Positions 21,591 through 33,341 of a stretch of DNA of 64,000 nt are shown here, piece by piece. Within the stretch, counting starts at the first letter, position 1. Each line of letters opens with the position of its first letter. The position numbers were made by a program, and so were the translations under genes. Under the pieces are notes generated by a model. It was given only the letters and a program-made list of their open reading frames with translations. It ran no database searches and was not told where the DNA came from. This stretch comes from Hortaea werneckii. Taxonomy: Eukaryota > Ascomycota > Dothideomycetes > Mycosphaerellales > Teratosphaeriaceae. The stretch lies in NCBI GenBank assembly GCA_037044905.1, contig JBAOKB010000071.1, positions 620,001 to 684,000 on the forward strand, written 5' to 3'.

Positions 21591-22809
21591 GTTACCCGTC
21601 GGCCGGGCGCGGAGGAGCATGCAAATGGAAGGCAGGAGGAGAAAGAGTGAGGAGATTGGATCATCGGACTGCTACAGATACTTATGGCGGGCGTTTCTCG
21701 AATTCGTGATTGTGCATGCTAGACTGGTTACTTCGCTTTGACAGTGCAGCGGTAGAGAAGCGGAAAGCTACTCCTTTGATGCGCGTCCTGCAGTGCGTAT
21801 GGAGGAGGGGTGGTTTGTCTAGCCCTGTAATCTTAGAGGAGCCAGTGCATCTATAATATAAGTGGCGTTGGACGGCGTCAGAGTTCATGCTGTGCGGACA
21901 AATGTTGGAGCAGGATCACTGTTTGTCTCATGTTGTAGTCTTCGAGACGCTGACCGCCGCAAACTGTACCGATTTAGGTCTCTAAAGCAGCGTGCGAACA
22001 GGTTTATGTTGCTATACAATCCATCATTGTTTATTTTATGGGTCCATGGGCGTATATTTGTGACAGTAACAACAATTAGGCCACAGAAGATGGTTTTCGA
22101 GGGTGTGGGCCTGCCGGCTGTATTTCACACAATTGTAAGTTGGTACTTCATCGGCTTGGAGCCAAGCTGGAATCCTGTAAAACGTTCAATACTACATACG
22201 ATGAGACAGAGCTTTGCCGTTGCAGGAGTCTGAGCAGCGCGAGATTGCTACAGACAAGCCCGGCGGTGAGTTGGGTTGGAATTGGATGGACGGATTCCCT
22301 CGGGGACTTCCGCCCACCTGCCGACTTCCCAGCATTTGCCGAAACGCGAACCAGAGAAGGCGCGTTCGTTGTCACGTACGCCCAGGGCATTAAATGACTT
22401 AGAACATTCTTTTACAATCGGAGAACACGTGATCTGAGGGTACGGTACGTCAGTACCATGCTGTTGCTCTAGACTGTGCCTCAACCCGTGTGGCAATTTC
22501 TAGATGCACCACGCACGAAGTTAAATAGGCTGTCTTGGGTGTGGAAGACGCGCTACAGAGGCTGTCCCAGATTCCAATTACATGTAAGACAGCTTGCTTG
22601 CCACAGGACACAGTTCCCGGGACAAAGACAAGTCAAAAGCCTGCATCCGATTACTTCTCGCCTCCAGCTGGACTTATTTCACCGGACAGACCTCATCACA
22701 GCAGCGCCATCAAGATCTGTGAAGACACGAACAACATGAGCAGCTCCCTTAGCATTTTCTCCGTTCTCTTCATCGGGCGTCTTTGGCATTATCTGGCTCG
22801 AGCGGAATC
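21591..22809. other. intergenic
   Basis: About 1.2 kb between YPT1 and the SUZ12-like gene. Includes an A/T-richer patch around 22010-22080. No conserved reading frame or RNA gene is recognisable. Confidence 0.4.
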
Positions 22810-25800
22810 ATGAGTGAACAAAAGCGGTTTGCAGGAATTTCAACTCTGTACAACAACCTCGCTAGCCGCTTGCCCCCTCCCTATTTGAACCGGAATCTGA
22901 GCAAGGTCCTGGACGCGCATGATAGCAGCCTCAGCGAACTCGGGAATAGACCAACAGCGGGAAAGCCCCACACGGCACTACAAGAACCGTACTGGAACTA
23001 CCCAACCGACGAGACTCTCGCCGAACTAACACGAAAATCGCGTCCAACCTTACGGATTGACGCACTGCAATTGCGATTGATAGAGGACAAAGACAGCCAT
23101 CGGTGGCATCCAGACATCGCAACCGACAAATCGCTCCGATCCCAATTGGCTTCCTGATCCGAGTGACGGGTCCCGTTTCCCTTGTCAGGTGCACATCAGC
23201 GTGTCCGACACTCGAGTCAGCGCAGGCAATCGCCGCCCCACTTTATCTGCCTTACAGCAGGGCACAATTGTGATTCGGGAGAGCCGCATCGGCAGCAAGT
23301 ATTGCGAAGTTGTCCTTGACCAGCCCGTGCACCTGGCAGTGGAGCAGCTGTACATCCCGAGCAGCACAGGAGGCGACAAAGGATCTGGATGGAAGCGACT
23401 CATTGGCGAAAGCTATTCACTGGAAACATCAATTCGGTGCTTGGATTCTGACGACACTTGCGAGTTACTCGCTGTAATCGAAAGGCGCAGCGCTGAAAGG
23501 TATCAAGGGGCCCCGGCAAGTGAAGGGATCCTGAGAGCGACTTGGAACGAGCTCCCTGTTGTCCTCAGAAAAGTAAGCTTCTTCCGGTTCGACGAGCACA
23601 AGGTCATAGGAGCCTAGAATTGAATCACGGAATGGCCATGAACATGGGCTGGAGTAAGGACCAAGGCTCGCCCCTTGAGATGTACAACCGCCGCCAAAGC
23701 ACAAAGCAGCAGCAGCAACAGTTGCCTACGCCGAGTGGATCAGAAGACCTTGAAATGGTCTCGCCACCAATTGAGTATCGCATCGGTACACCTTCCTCGA
23801 TTCTAACAAGACGAGGGCGCAAGTGCACAATGGCCTCCATTGTATTTGGTGTAGCCATGAAACCTTGCAGAAACCGGATTCGGCGGCATACAAATCACTT
23901 GATCGGCTCATGTTGCATTATGCCACGCATCATGATCACTTCAGATGTGAAATGAATGACAGGAGGACAGTGGAGAACCAAGAGCTTGTTAACATCATGC
24001 TCTCACTTGCTGACAGACCTGCCAATCATATGACGAGAGAGAAGCCTGCTACTGAAGAGTATTCTTGGGTGGCGCCGAGGCGCCCTTTTGATATCGCAGC
24101 CCATGTCAGTGGCGACCAGAGCTGGATCGCTGGAGCCAGATCCAAGGCAAAGCGAGGTCCTGGAAGGCCGCCGAGGTCAAGAGAAGACACAGAAGGGTCG
24201 GCAACTTCCATGCCGACGGTCAAGGTGAATCGTAAGCGACCAAGCGTGGAGAATGTGCAGAATGCGCCGGAACAGAGAAAACGCAAATTCAGCGATCCTC
24301 AGGTCCAGGGCATCACCTTTTATCACGCGCTCTCTAAGCAAAGGATCCGCAGCGGAGAGACGTTAAGCGAGAGCGAAGACGAGTTGTACGACGATCGTTT
24401 GATCCACAGCCAAAGGCAAGCGTTGAAGCAGCTGGGCTTATCTAAGGCGCAAGCAGCTTTCCATGAAGCCTTCAACCGGCACATGGACGCTGAGCAACCG
24501 TCTTCAACCATACTGCTGCGAGAGGCCATTGTCAGATTCGCGCGCAAGAATTGCGTCAGCCTTGTAGACGCCGTCTGGCTCAGCGCGTTCGAAGCAAAGC
24601 TGAAACATCTTCAAGCACATAGTGATCGGGGATGATGTTGTGGCATTCTGCCTCGAGATGAGACCTACCATTCAGCAGCGACGAAAGTATGGGAAACATG
24701 ACGCATTGAATGGAGATGGAGGTTCTAAAAATGGTGGTATTGACGGCGATGGTGATACTGAAATGGAAGACAGTGTAATGCAAGCTTCGCCGCCTGAGAG
24801 ACAAGAGGCGCCAATGGGAGATTCATGAGGTCCCCAAATGCAAAATCAAGTCTCGAGGAGGCAGTAAATGGCGTCGCAGACAGAAGACAAGAGAAAGCAC
24901 ATAAGTGGGTAGGCGGCGGCGCTGATAGAGAGATTGTCGAAGCTGGTAGGGCAGCTTCAGCCAACGGTCGTAGTGTGTCTCCAATTGACACTCACATGTC
25001 AGGAAACATCGACTCCTCGGATAACGACACTCGCTCCAAGGCAACTGCACGCACAAAAGTACCTGCCGTGCCCAGAAAGCCGCATATCCGGTCTGAACAA
25101 GGGGAGGCTACACTTGATGGAGATGAGGGTGATCAAAAAGGGATGAATGGTAGTCTGGCAGCGAACCTTGAATCTCAACCAGGCAGTGCGCGTACTTCCA
25201 AAGGTGCTGATGCGACATCTTCAGCCCCTGGCAGCAAGCGATTGTCTTCGCGGCACGACCGAACAGAAGACCAGGTCGACATAGCTTCTATTGCCTACCG
25301 CCTAGTGCAGTGTAGGGACGCAAGCGAATCTCCAACCATCAAGACAACGAGAATGAACGACTTCCTCTACCCGAGCATAGGCAAGCCTCTGGACGAGATC
25401 ACTGTGGATGACTTGGACTATGCCAAGTTCGTCACGATGCTCAAGATCCAGCTTGGGTATCAACCCGGAGTCGACATGCTGATCTCCCGAGACCCTGACG
25501 GCTGTTCGCTACCTGCAGACAACGAAGATGACTGGCGCAATTTGCTGCGAACATGGGAAAGAGCTGAAAGCAATGACCCTATTCTGTTCAAGTTGACCAC
25601 GGGTTCGCGTGTGCCTAGGATGCCAAGTCTTGCATCGAGCAAAGGTGCTGAACAGAGAAGTGCAGAAAGATCGACACCAGGCCTTGCAAATGGAAGGAAG
25701 AGTGCTTCACCGGAAGTATTCGGCTCTCGGCCATCGACCAACGGCAAAAAGGGAGGACCTGCAGCCGTGGTGAAAACCAAATCAGTGGGCTGCGCTTGTG

Positions 25801-25992
25801 GCAAGCTCGCAGAAGGCGGACGAGACTGCATCGTCTGCGAAATCCTGTAAGTCTCCCTACGTATATCCACCTGATGGTGTCCCTATCGCTAACCCTCAGA
25901 ACCAGGTGTGTAAGCCTGGTGTCTTCCATCTAGCCTGTGTCGGCTTAGAGAGGAGGACGATCGGTTGGCATTGCTCTGCGTGTTCTGCCTGA
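22810..25992 (+). CDS. SUZ12: SUZ12-like PRC2 subunit (zinc finger, VEFS-box) with C-terminal PHD finger, multiply frameshifted
   Basis: ATG at 22810 (MSEQKRFAG) leads to PPPYLNRNLSKVLDAHD, a SUZ12-like N-terminal motif. A C2H2-type finger follows (LHCIWC ... LMLHYATHH, about 23830-23930). Then comes a clear VEFS-box: ITFYHALSKQRIRSGE, DDRLIHSQRQALKQL, FHEAFNRHM, VDAVWLSAFEAKLKHLQ (24310-24615), the segment that binds the H3K27 methyltransferase. A long linker leads to a PHD-like finger: CACGK...CIVC, intron 25847-25899, then CKPGVFHLACVGL...WHCSAC. Frame changes occur near 23130-23188, 23614, 23785, 24613, 24822 and 25841. Those at 23614, 23785, 24822 and 25841 each fit one missing base. Conservation continues across each, so I treat this as one gene. 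PRC2 deposits repressive H3K27 methylation. Confidence 0.75.
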
Positions 25993-26819
25993 GAATGGGA
26001 TTGAGAAGCGAGTGTGTGTAGGAGGAGTTACATAGATACCAAATCCAAGGTATCAGAGCTGTAATCAAGATAGTATCTGCTCCAAGACTTGGGATAGTCA
26101 ATAGCCGATTTCGAGTTGTATTTGGCGCAGTACGGCTCGCAAACTGCGGCACTACAGAGCGGAGAACGAGGTTGAAGTGTCAATGGTTCGATCGAACAGG
26201 TTTCAATCATTCCTCTTCCGAAGCTGCCTTTTCCGTGCTTCTAAGTGATCTCTAGATATAGACTACCTAGGTACAGAGCAGCTGGTAGCATAAGTATTAC
26301 TTTCAAACTTGCCTTATAAACGGTTGATTGCTTTTGTGTGGTCGTTAAACATCTGCACCACGTATAAGTCTCTTGAGATCACGATCGGGTGTCTCATCGT
26401 TATCTACGTACTAGATACCTACATAGTATGTACTGTGTACCTCCTAGATTTCAAATGTGTATAGCCACAAAAGCTCCCACACTGCCACCGTTGCCGAAGA
26501 GGCTGCGCCACACTTCCCCGCTTGCATCATTCCTCGCGCGTCGGCGACACCTGCTTGCGCAGGGCAGCTTCAGGCAGTAGTATAAACTGTACTACTACAG
26601 TACATGTTAGATACCTTATTTCTCGCTTTCATGTTTACAGTCAATTTCGGTATCGCGTGACTGAGTACCAAGCTCATGACCAAGTTGAGCTAAGCGTGAG
26701 CTCTTTGCACTGACATGCGTACAATCTAACGTGAATTGCTGCACTTCGATACCCATCCGACAGTGCGACCTTGAACCACATCAGGCACAGCCTTCCACCG
26801 CCGCATCCTTCTGCCAAAA
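25993..26819. other. intergenic
   Basis: About 830 bp before the GYP7-like gene, including a relatively A/T-rich part at 26220-26480. No gene seen. Confidence 0.4.
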
Positions 26820-29461
26820 TGTCTTCGCCTCCAGCACATTCAACAACCGTTCACGACGCTTCTCAAGACCCTCCTTCCCTCCCTCACCGACCGCTAGCTT
26901 CTACGACATGAGCGACGACGAGGAAGGCGAATACAGTACCATCAGGCACTCCAAGACAGGAAGGGGTGTGAAATTACTTTATGCTAAGAGCAAGGTTTAC
27001 ATCCACCCAACACCGAGCGCAAAGGACAACATACCTGGATATGTGGCGTTGTTGCAGCAAAAGCCTGCAGGAGAGAGCATCGGCAGCCCGCCTACTACGC
27101 CTGGCGCTGGAAGTAGCTCAGGTGCAAGAAGAGCAGCGGATGCTAGCAGTGTCCTACTGGCATGGGTTCCAGAAAGTAGCTTGGGCGAAGCTAGTGAGAT
27201 TTACACCAAAGTAGACATGGCCGATTCGGATTCGCCACCCAAACAATCCTACCTTGTCCCTCCGCCTCCAATCACCACAACCCACAGCTCCAGCTTAGGC
27301 ACATATGCATTTGCCGTACCTCTCAGCGAGATATTCAGCATTATGGTCCGACCGCCGAACTCCGGGTGGTGGTTCGGCAGTATCATCATCAACACACGAG
27401 CTGGCGACAGTTTCCCACCTCTGTTTTTCCACGACTCAGAATGCCAAAGCACGATCGCACAACGGAAGAAGCTGCAGCGAGAGAATTTCAGTATAGATGC
27501 CGCCGAGACAGGAGGGGTGTTCTGGGGTGGCGATCAAGTGATTACTTGGTTGAAGAAGTATGTCAACGTGGAGCGATCAGGTCAGGAGCCTAGTGTCTTC
27601 TTAGTTGAGCCAAGCCAGGCGGATATGGTCTCGTTTGTTTCCGGTGGTAAGCCGACCCCGGACAAGGTCAAAAACGTACTTCAGGGTAAGCACAGAGACG
27701 AGCCGATGCAGAAGAAACAACAGAATCAAGGCGACGCGGTCATGAAGGCTTTGACGCAGGCAAGGTGGAACTTTCTGGAGAAGATGTCACAGGTCACCAC
27801 CTTCACCCGCCGTACGGCGCAAAACCTGGCTGAGAACAAGAACGTCCCTCCTCAAGTGCGCAGGCTCATGCAGAATCCCCAAGTCCAGACTGTGAGCGAT
27901 GAATTTGACTCGGCGAGATTGTACTTGGCGCGATGGGCAATGGGAATTGCGGAGCAGAGCGAGAAGGAGCGTAATCAGAGAATCTGGACAGCGAAGGATG
28001 TGCTTGAGATGGAGGAGAGTGAGGTGGGTGAATTTGAACTCCTTGATATGGAGGCTCAGGGGCTGTCTCTAGCGGATAGGAGAAGGCCGGTGACGCTCAA
28101 GGAATGGAACTCGTACTTCAGTTCTGCGACTGGGCAGTTGGAGAGGACATCTGATGAGGTGAAAGAGCGGATCTTTCATGGTGGCCTGGATCCGGAGGAT
28201 GGTGTCAGGAAAGAGGCGTGGCTATTCTTATTGGGTGTCTATGAATGGGATAGTACGAGGGAAGAACGACATGCCAAGATGAACAGCCTCCGCGATGAAT
28301 ACATACGTCTTAAAGGTTCATGGTGGGAGAGGATGGTGGATGAGCAGGGGACATTGGAAGAGCGGGAGTGGTGGAAAGAACAGAAGATGCGCATTGGTAA
28401 GTCCACGTTCCTGCTTCTACAACACCTCACTGCTGCTGATAAACTTTGCTGATCGCGCCATCTCTCCTGTAGAAAAGGATGTCCATCGCACAGATCGCCA
28501 TATCCCCTTGTTCGCCGGCGAAGATATCCCGCATCCGGATCCGGATTCGCCATTTGCTGAGGCCGGTACGAATGTCCACCTTGAGCAGATGAAGGATATG
28601 CTGTTGACGTACAACGAATACAACCGGCGACCTTGGTTACGTGCAAGGCATGTCTGATCTCCTTGCGCCAATCTACGCTGTAGAGCAAGACGACGCGGTA
28701 GCGTTTTGGGGCTTTGTTGGCTTCATGAAGCGTATGGAACGCAACTTTCTCCGCGACCAATCGGGGATGCGACTGCAACTGCTCACTCTTGACCATCTCT
28801 GCCAGCTTCTCGACCCGAAGCTCTACGAGCACCTCGAACGACTGGACTCTACCAACTTCTTCTTCTTCTTCCGCATGCTCTGGTCTGGTTCAAACGCGAG
28901 TTCAGCTTCTCGGATATCCTGCGTCTATACGAAGGCCTCTGGACCGATTACCTGTCCGCCAACTTCCAGATGTTTATCGCTATGGCGATTCTCGAGAAGC
29001 ACCGCGACGTCATTCTGCAGCATCTGAGGGGTTTCGACGAAGTTTTGAAGTACGTTAATGAGCTCTCCGGTACAATTGATCTACCGAGCACTTTGGTACG
29101 CGCGGAAGGATTGTTCAGGAGATTCCAGAGGACGGTGGAGGCTATTGATAAGAAGAGTAATTTCCCGGCTCCGAGCGTAAGACAGAGGTTACCGCAGCCG
29201 CCTTCGCCATCTGCTGCACGCCCAGGTTCAGACGGTCGCCCGAGACAGGCAAGCTCTCGTCATGCCCAGGGAAAACAGCCGGTGGGGTCTGGTGCTAGCG
29301 CTTCTGGGAGGGAGAGGACGGTGGGGGATCATGTTGCTGCTGGGGTCGGCGCGCAGAGGGAGAAGGTCATTAGCCCTGAGCTAAGGTTTCTCCTCAGTAG
29401 AGAGCTACCGAAGCTGGACAAGACTGAACTGAGGGCTCATGGTGGAGGTGTTGCAAGTTGA
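26820..29461 (+). CDS. GYP7: TBC-domain Rab GTPase-activating protein, GYP7-like
   Basis: I choose the ATG at 26820 (MSSPPAHSTTVHDASQD); one lost C near 26870 separates it from the main frame, which continues SPTASFYDMSDDEEGEYSTI. If the break is real, ATG 26908 would start instead. The long N-terminal domain (GRGVKLLYAKSKVYIHPTPS...) is that of Gyp7/TBC1D15 proteins. Intron 28397-28473 (GTAAGT...TGTAG) leads into the TBC domain with the arginine finger IEKDVHRTDR and glutamine finger YVQGMSDLLAP. Breaks near 28627 (one extra base) and 28880 (one missing) disturb the domain, after which SFSDILRLYEGLWTDYLS is regained. It accelerates GTP hydrolysis by Rab proteins, in yeast chiefly Ypt7. Confidence 0.85.
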
Positions 29462-30085
29462 GGCGTCTTTGCGAGAGATTGATTATGATTTATGCGATCA
29501 CGATGCTAATGAAGGGTTCTCTCGCGAATGGGAGTGGTTTTGAATTGCGGAAGGGGTCGGGCGTTTTGAATTGTAATACCAACTGTGATAATGAAATTGG
29601 TTTAATCAACGGCGACTCATCAAGTCATCCAACGATACTTTCACAATTGACCTTACCGCCCGGATCACATGCCCCGCGCCCATTGTACAGTCCCATAATC
29701 GCTAATCACTGGCGATTCTCACCTGCTTACCGATCGAACCAGTCAAGAACGTGTTCCGGCGGACCAAATGGTCAAGACTGTTGCAAGGCCCTGTAGGGGT
29801 TACAGGGGACTGCTGCGTAACCCTAACTAACCCTAACGAGGGGTTCCCAAGCACGTGGTTCAGATGCAGTCAATTGGAGAAAGTCCGCTGCAATAATTTC
29901 GTGCCATCGAACATGAGCCTATCAACGGAATATTCTCATCATCCTGTGCTAGTGCAACACTGCGCTTGGAGTGGTGGACGTGGTGGACAGCGAAACCGCC
30001 AAAGAGCGAGTTCAGCCACAGCTTCGGGAGCTGCCGCGCCCTCCGCTGCCCAAAACGGCCACCTCACTTCTTTCTACACTTGCAA
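29462..30085. other. intergenic, BET1 promoter region
   Basis: About 620 bp holding a short telomere-like repeat (listed separately) about 250 bp before the BET1 start. No coding frame recognised. Confidence 0.4.
29818..29837. repeat. short interstitial telomere-like repeat
   Basis: The sequence is TAACCC-TAAC repeated twice, i.e. two CCCTAA telomere units four bases apart. Nearby bases also hold GGGGTTACAGGGG. It may be a telobox-like promoter element or a fossil of telomeric DNA. It is too short to be a functional telomere. Confidence 0.6.
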
Positions 30086-30805
30086 TGGCTTCAAGGTATG
30101 CGACAGATCTGCCTCAGCGGGTGAATGTTAGCCGCTAATGTAACAATGTAGGTTCCAGCGCGACTCGCGCAATGCGCTCTTCTCCTCCTACGATGCCCAA
30201 ACCCGTTCACGACCTTCCTCCGCAGCCCCCACCCCAGGCCCAGGGTCTAGCTCGCGAAATGCGCCATACTCTACCTTTCATACCAACAACTCCTCGCCAT
30301 ATGCATTCAGCGATAGCACAAATTATTTGAGTGCGCAGCCGCCCTCGGGAGCTGGCTTCAGCGCATATCCAGGCGCGAACGGAGATGCGGGAGGGAGAAA
30401 AGCGGCGATAGCGGCTTTAGGCCCGCTACGCCTAATAAGAAGGGCCAGTATAGCAATGCAGTGATGGAGGAACTGGAAAGTCAAAACGATGACGAAGCCG
30501 GCGAGATGTCGAAGAAAGTGCGGATGCTGAAGGATGTATGTCCAGGCTGACAACCACTTGGTATCTGTTTACATATCGGCATGCTAATCTCGTAGTAGCT
30601 CACGATGGCGATTGGCGATGAGATCCGTGATTCTACGGCGTTCGCAGAGAAGATGAACGATCAGTTCGAAGGCACAAAGAATCGATTACGAGGGACGATG
30701 AATAGGATGCTACGAATGGCAGAGCGGACTGGCGTGGGCTGGCGCATATGGCTTGGCTTCTTTGTTTTTATATTCCTGCTCTTCGTTTATGTCTGGCTGT
30801 TCTGA
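30086..30805 (+). CDS. BET1: SNARE protein Bet1
   Basis: ATG at 30086 gives MASRFQRDSRNALFSSYD after intron 30097-30151. A Ser/Pro-rich N-terminal region precedes the SNARE helix: NAVMEELESQNDDEAGEMSK, KVRMLKD, intron 30536-30598, then LTMAIGDEIRDSTAFAEKMN. A C-terminal membrane anchor (IWLGFFVFIFLLFVYVWLF) ends the protein. The line MNRMLRMAERTGVGW is characteristic of Bet1. A break at 30398-30401 (AAAA, one A short) splits KSGDSGFRPATPNKKGQ from the upstream frame. Bet1 is a Qc-SNARE for fusion of ER-derived vesicles with the Golgi. Confidence 0.88.
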
Positions 30806-31223
30806 GCAGCAATTGGCTTGCGGTACACAGTAACGTGCTGTAGCGGCGTGTGGCGTTCTGGAGTCAGACAGGAAAAGACGACCTAGCATGAGCTTAGACG
30901 TGTAAGATGACAACTGACTTACAACGGCTTATTTTTATCTGCTCACTGCTAGAATTACCCCTTTCCTGTTCGTTGTGTTTCTGATAGTGAGACAGAACAT
31001 ACTCGAGTTACCAGACACCCACTCACACTCAATTGGAGTTACCTTCGGAAAGTTTTTTTCTTCCCTTCCATTTTTTCCATACGTAATGGCGAGAATGGCA
31101 GAGCGTTGGTGATCGGGCTACATCGATTTTCGCACCTTCTCGACAACCCGTCAAGCCACCCTACTAGTGATGTAGAAGTGAACATACGGTCTTCAGTTGT
31201 CTTCTGAGCACGCGCATCCAGTG
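30806..31223. other. convergent intergenic region
   Basis: 3' flanks of BET1 (plus) and the hypothetical minus-strand gene. No gene seen. Confidence 0.4.
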
Positions 31224-31760
31224 TCACATAACAGCACCTCTTCGACGAGGCCTCTGGCGCATCTTTTTAGCCACCTGTGGTTCGTGAAACACCATTACAA
31301 TCTCCCATCTGTCAACATCCTTCCCCAGCTTCATGACCGTATCATCCCATATCGCATCGCTTAATTCGACATCTCCAGTACATCCGTCTGCTCCCCTCCC
31401 CAGCAAAATCTCGGTCCTCCACAGCTTCCCGATACATATATCATTCGCTGCTCCAGGTGTGCTTTTTGCCTCGTCAAGGATGGCCGTCGCTCGCGCCTCA
31501 ATTACACCCATCGCTCTCCAGTAGTTGCATTCGGGAGGAAGACCTACTAGTAGTCTCTGCTCTAGTAGGATACGTTTGAGATCAAAATAGCCTCCATCAG
31601 GATCCATGTCCAGCCGAGAACAGAAGATGATGCTGACGAAGCAGTCTATCTCAGGCGCTGGCGTAGGCGGAAGGGACTTGTGAGAGGTACAGACCGAATG
31701 CCTTGACTTCGAATTTCGGTGGACAAGTTTGAGTTGGTTCAGGAGGTTGTTGTCTGTCAT
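31224..31760 (-). CDS. hypothetical protein
   Basis: The frame is open from about 31845 to 31224; the first ATG is at 31760 (MTDNNLLNQLKLVH), giving about 178 residues. Segments such as GGYFDLKRILLEQRLLVGLP, ECNYWRAMGVIEARATAIL and DVDRWEIVMVFHEPQ look like folded protein, and the C-terminus is very basic (KKMRQRPRRR). I do not recognise a family. An upstream exon is possible, because an acceptor-like AGTACAG ends at about 31860. It could be a lineage-restricted gene. Confidence 0.4.
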   Translation of the reverse strand: MTDNNLLNQLKLVHRNSKSRHSVCTSHKSLPPTPAPEIDCFVSIIFCSRLDMDPDGGYFDLKRILLEQRLLVGLPPECNYWRAMGVIEARATAILDEAKSTPGAANDICIGKLWRTEILLGRGADGCTGDVELSDAIWDDTVMKLGKDVDRWEIVMVFHEPQVAKKMRQRPRRRGAVM

Positions 31761-32445
31761 AAGATCGGTGGTGATTTTGCCGCGGGAGCGGCGACGCTGC
31801 AAGTGATTGTTGTCTGGATGGTGATTGATGGCGACGTCTAGTGGCCCAGAGCAAGTTCAACTGTACTTGACAAAAGAAGAAGGCAGATCAGTTCAATCTT
31901 TTACTTCACTTCAAGGACACGCGCTTCCTTGCTCTCCAGTGACCGGTGGTGCAAGTAGACCTATGACCCTTCGTACCTCAAAAGCTTCACTATGTAACTG
32001 TCTTAGGTAGCGCACCCTAGACCGAGTAGAGTGAAGTTGAGAGGCTGGCTAGAACCCCGGAATTCGAACGCCTTGATTGGGACCAGTCGCGGTTTTCCTT
32101 ACTGCAGGGGTGCTGCTCATAATGACCATGTTCAGAGGCAGTAGTTGTCGTAGAATCACTGGTAGGTTCAAGTAGAGCTTGTCCGAAGGGATTCCACAGG
32201 TGTCGTGCTTTCCATTCAACGAGAAAAGACGGACACACGAAAGGAAGGCAAGTGGTATGAGGTAGTGAAGAGATTTCCGTCATCTCCAACGAGGACGCAA
32301 GCGTGATACGTACCGCGTGTGTATCCGCAGTTGCTGAGTTGAGCAGCTGAGTCGTTCTGAACTTACTGGAGAGAAACATACTCAGTGTGTCTCATTGAGT
32401 GATCTAGATTGGAGGCAACGCATCGTTATTCTCGAATGGACGCCA
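31761..32445. other. intergenic
   Basis: About 685 bp between the hypothetical ORF and the 3' end of EMC7, both minus-strand. Part may be a 5' exon of the hypothetical gene. No clear coding content. Confidence 0.35.
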
Positions 32446-33207
32446 CTATCGCCGTTTAGAGCCACCGCCAGACGAGCCACTTTCTGCACCTGCTCCTTTC
32501 CCTGCCATCCAGCCTGCGAAGTCAAAGTTCTGCATCTGCGCACCTGCACCCTGAGAACCGGTCATGGGGCTTTTCTTTTGCATCTCCTCGAACTCTGCCT
32601 TGGTCTCGGGGTCCACTGTTGCTTGATTAGTACCCAAAACGTCATTCACTATCCACAGAGAATTCAACTTACTGTTGTCCATAAGATACGGCATTCCGAA
32701 TATCATGACCCCGGATGCCAACGCCATGAGAATCATCGGACTCTTCAGGAAGCTGAACAAACTAAAGCCTGTCCTCTCCGCATAGAAGCTCTTCATGCTG
32801 CTGGGCTGAACCATTATGTGCAAGTCACCTTTGCCGGTACCATAGTGTGGCCCCTTGTTCGTCCACTCATTGCCTCTAAACGTCTGCCATGCCTGAATCG
32901 TCTGTGGCTGCGCTGGCTCTGCTGCATTCGTGACATCGACGCGAAGAGGTGGGAAGAAGTGGTCGCGGCTGTGGATCGTGAGAAGATAGCTGGCCTCGGC
33001 TAGGTCTGGGAACATAAAGCTGCTGTCCCGTCTTATCGGTACGTCGTACTGTACGCCTGGTGGTCCGACAAGGACTGCGTGGGCCGAGGAGGGGAGAGTT
33101 GCCGGGTTAGGAAGTAGCGGAGGTGAGGCTGGAATCGACACTGTCAGGCGGGCAGCAGATGCCACCGAAGCGCATACTAATGCGCTTAAGCTCCAGAGAC
33201 CTAGCAT
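32446..33207 (-). CDS. EMC7: ER membrane protein complex subunit 7
   Basis: ATG at 33207 opens a signal peptide (MLGLWSLSALVCASVASA). Exons 33207-32673 and 32615-32446 are joined across a canonical intron (GTAAGT...AACAG), giving 234 residues. A lumenal beta-sandwich (DUF2012) is followed by the membrane helix SPMILMALASGVMIFGMPYL. The family signature MDNMDPETKAEFEEMQKKSP spans the splice. The C-terminus is a Gly/Ser-rich basic tail. The EMC inserts membrane proteins at the ER. The frame is intact. Confidence 0.93.
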   Translation of the reverse strand: MLGLWSLSALVCASVASAARLTVSIPASPPLLPNPATLPSSAHAVLVGPPGVQYDVPIRRDSSFMFPDLAEASYLLTIHSRDHFFPPLRVDVTNAAEPAQPQTIQAWQTFRGNEWTNKGPHYGTGKGDLHIMVQPSSMKSFYAERTGFSLFSFLKSPMILMALASGVMIFGMPYLMDNSKLNSLWIVNDVLGTNQATVDPETKAEFEEMQKKSPMTGSQGAGAQMQNFDFAGWMAGKGAGAESGSSGGGSKRR

Positions 33208-33341
33208 CTTCGCAATGCACAACTTTGGTCACCTTTTAATCTCGAAGCCAGGAATCTGTCTAGCTGGTTCCCAAACCCAACTTCACCTCGAGCAGGGCGG
33301 CTCGTCCCGCTAAACTAGCGCAACTTTAGATAAGCATATGT

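Noticed and set aside
32030..32110. tRNA gene suggested by a TTCGAATT element
   Set aside because: No matching B-box stem or A box, and no acceptor pairing could be found.
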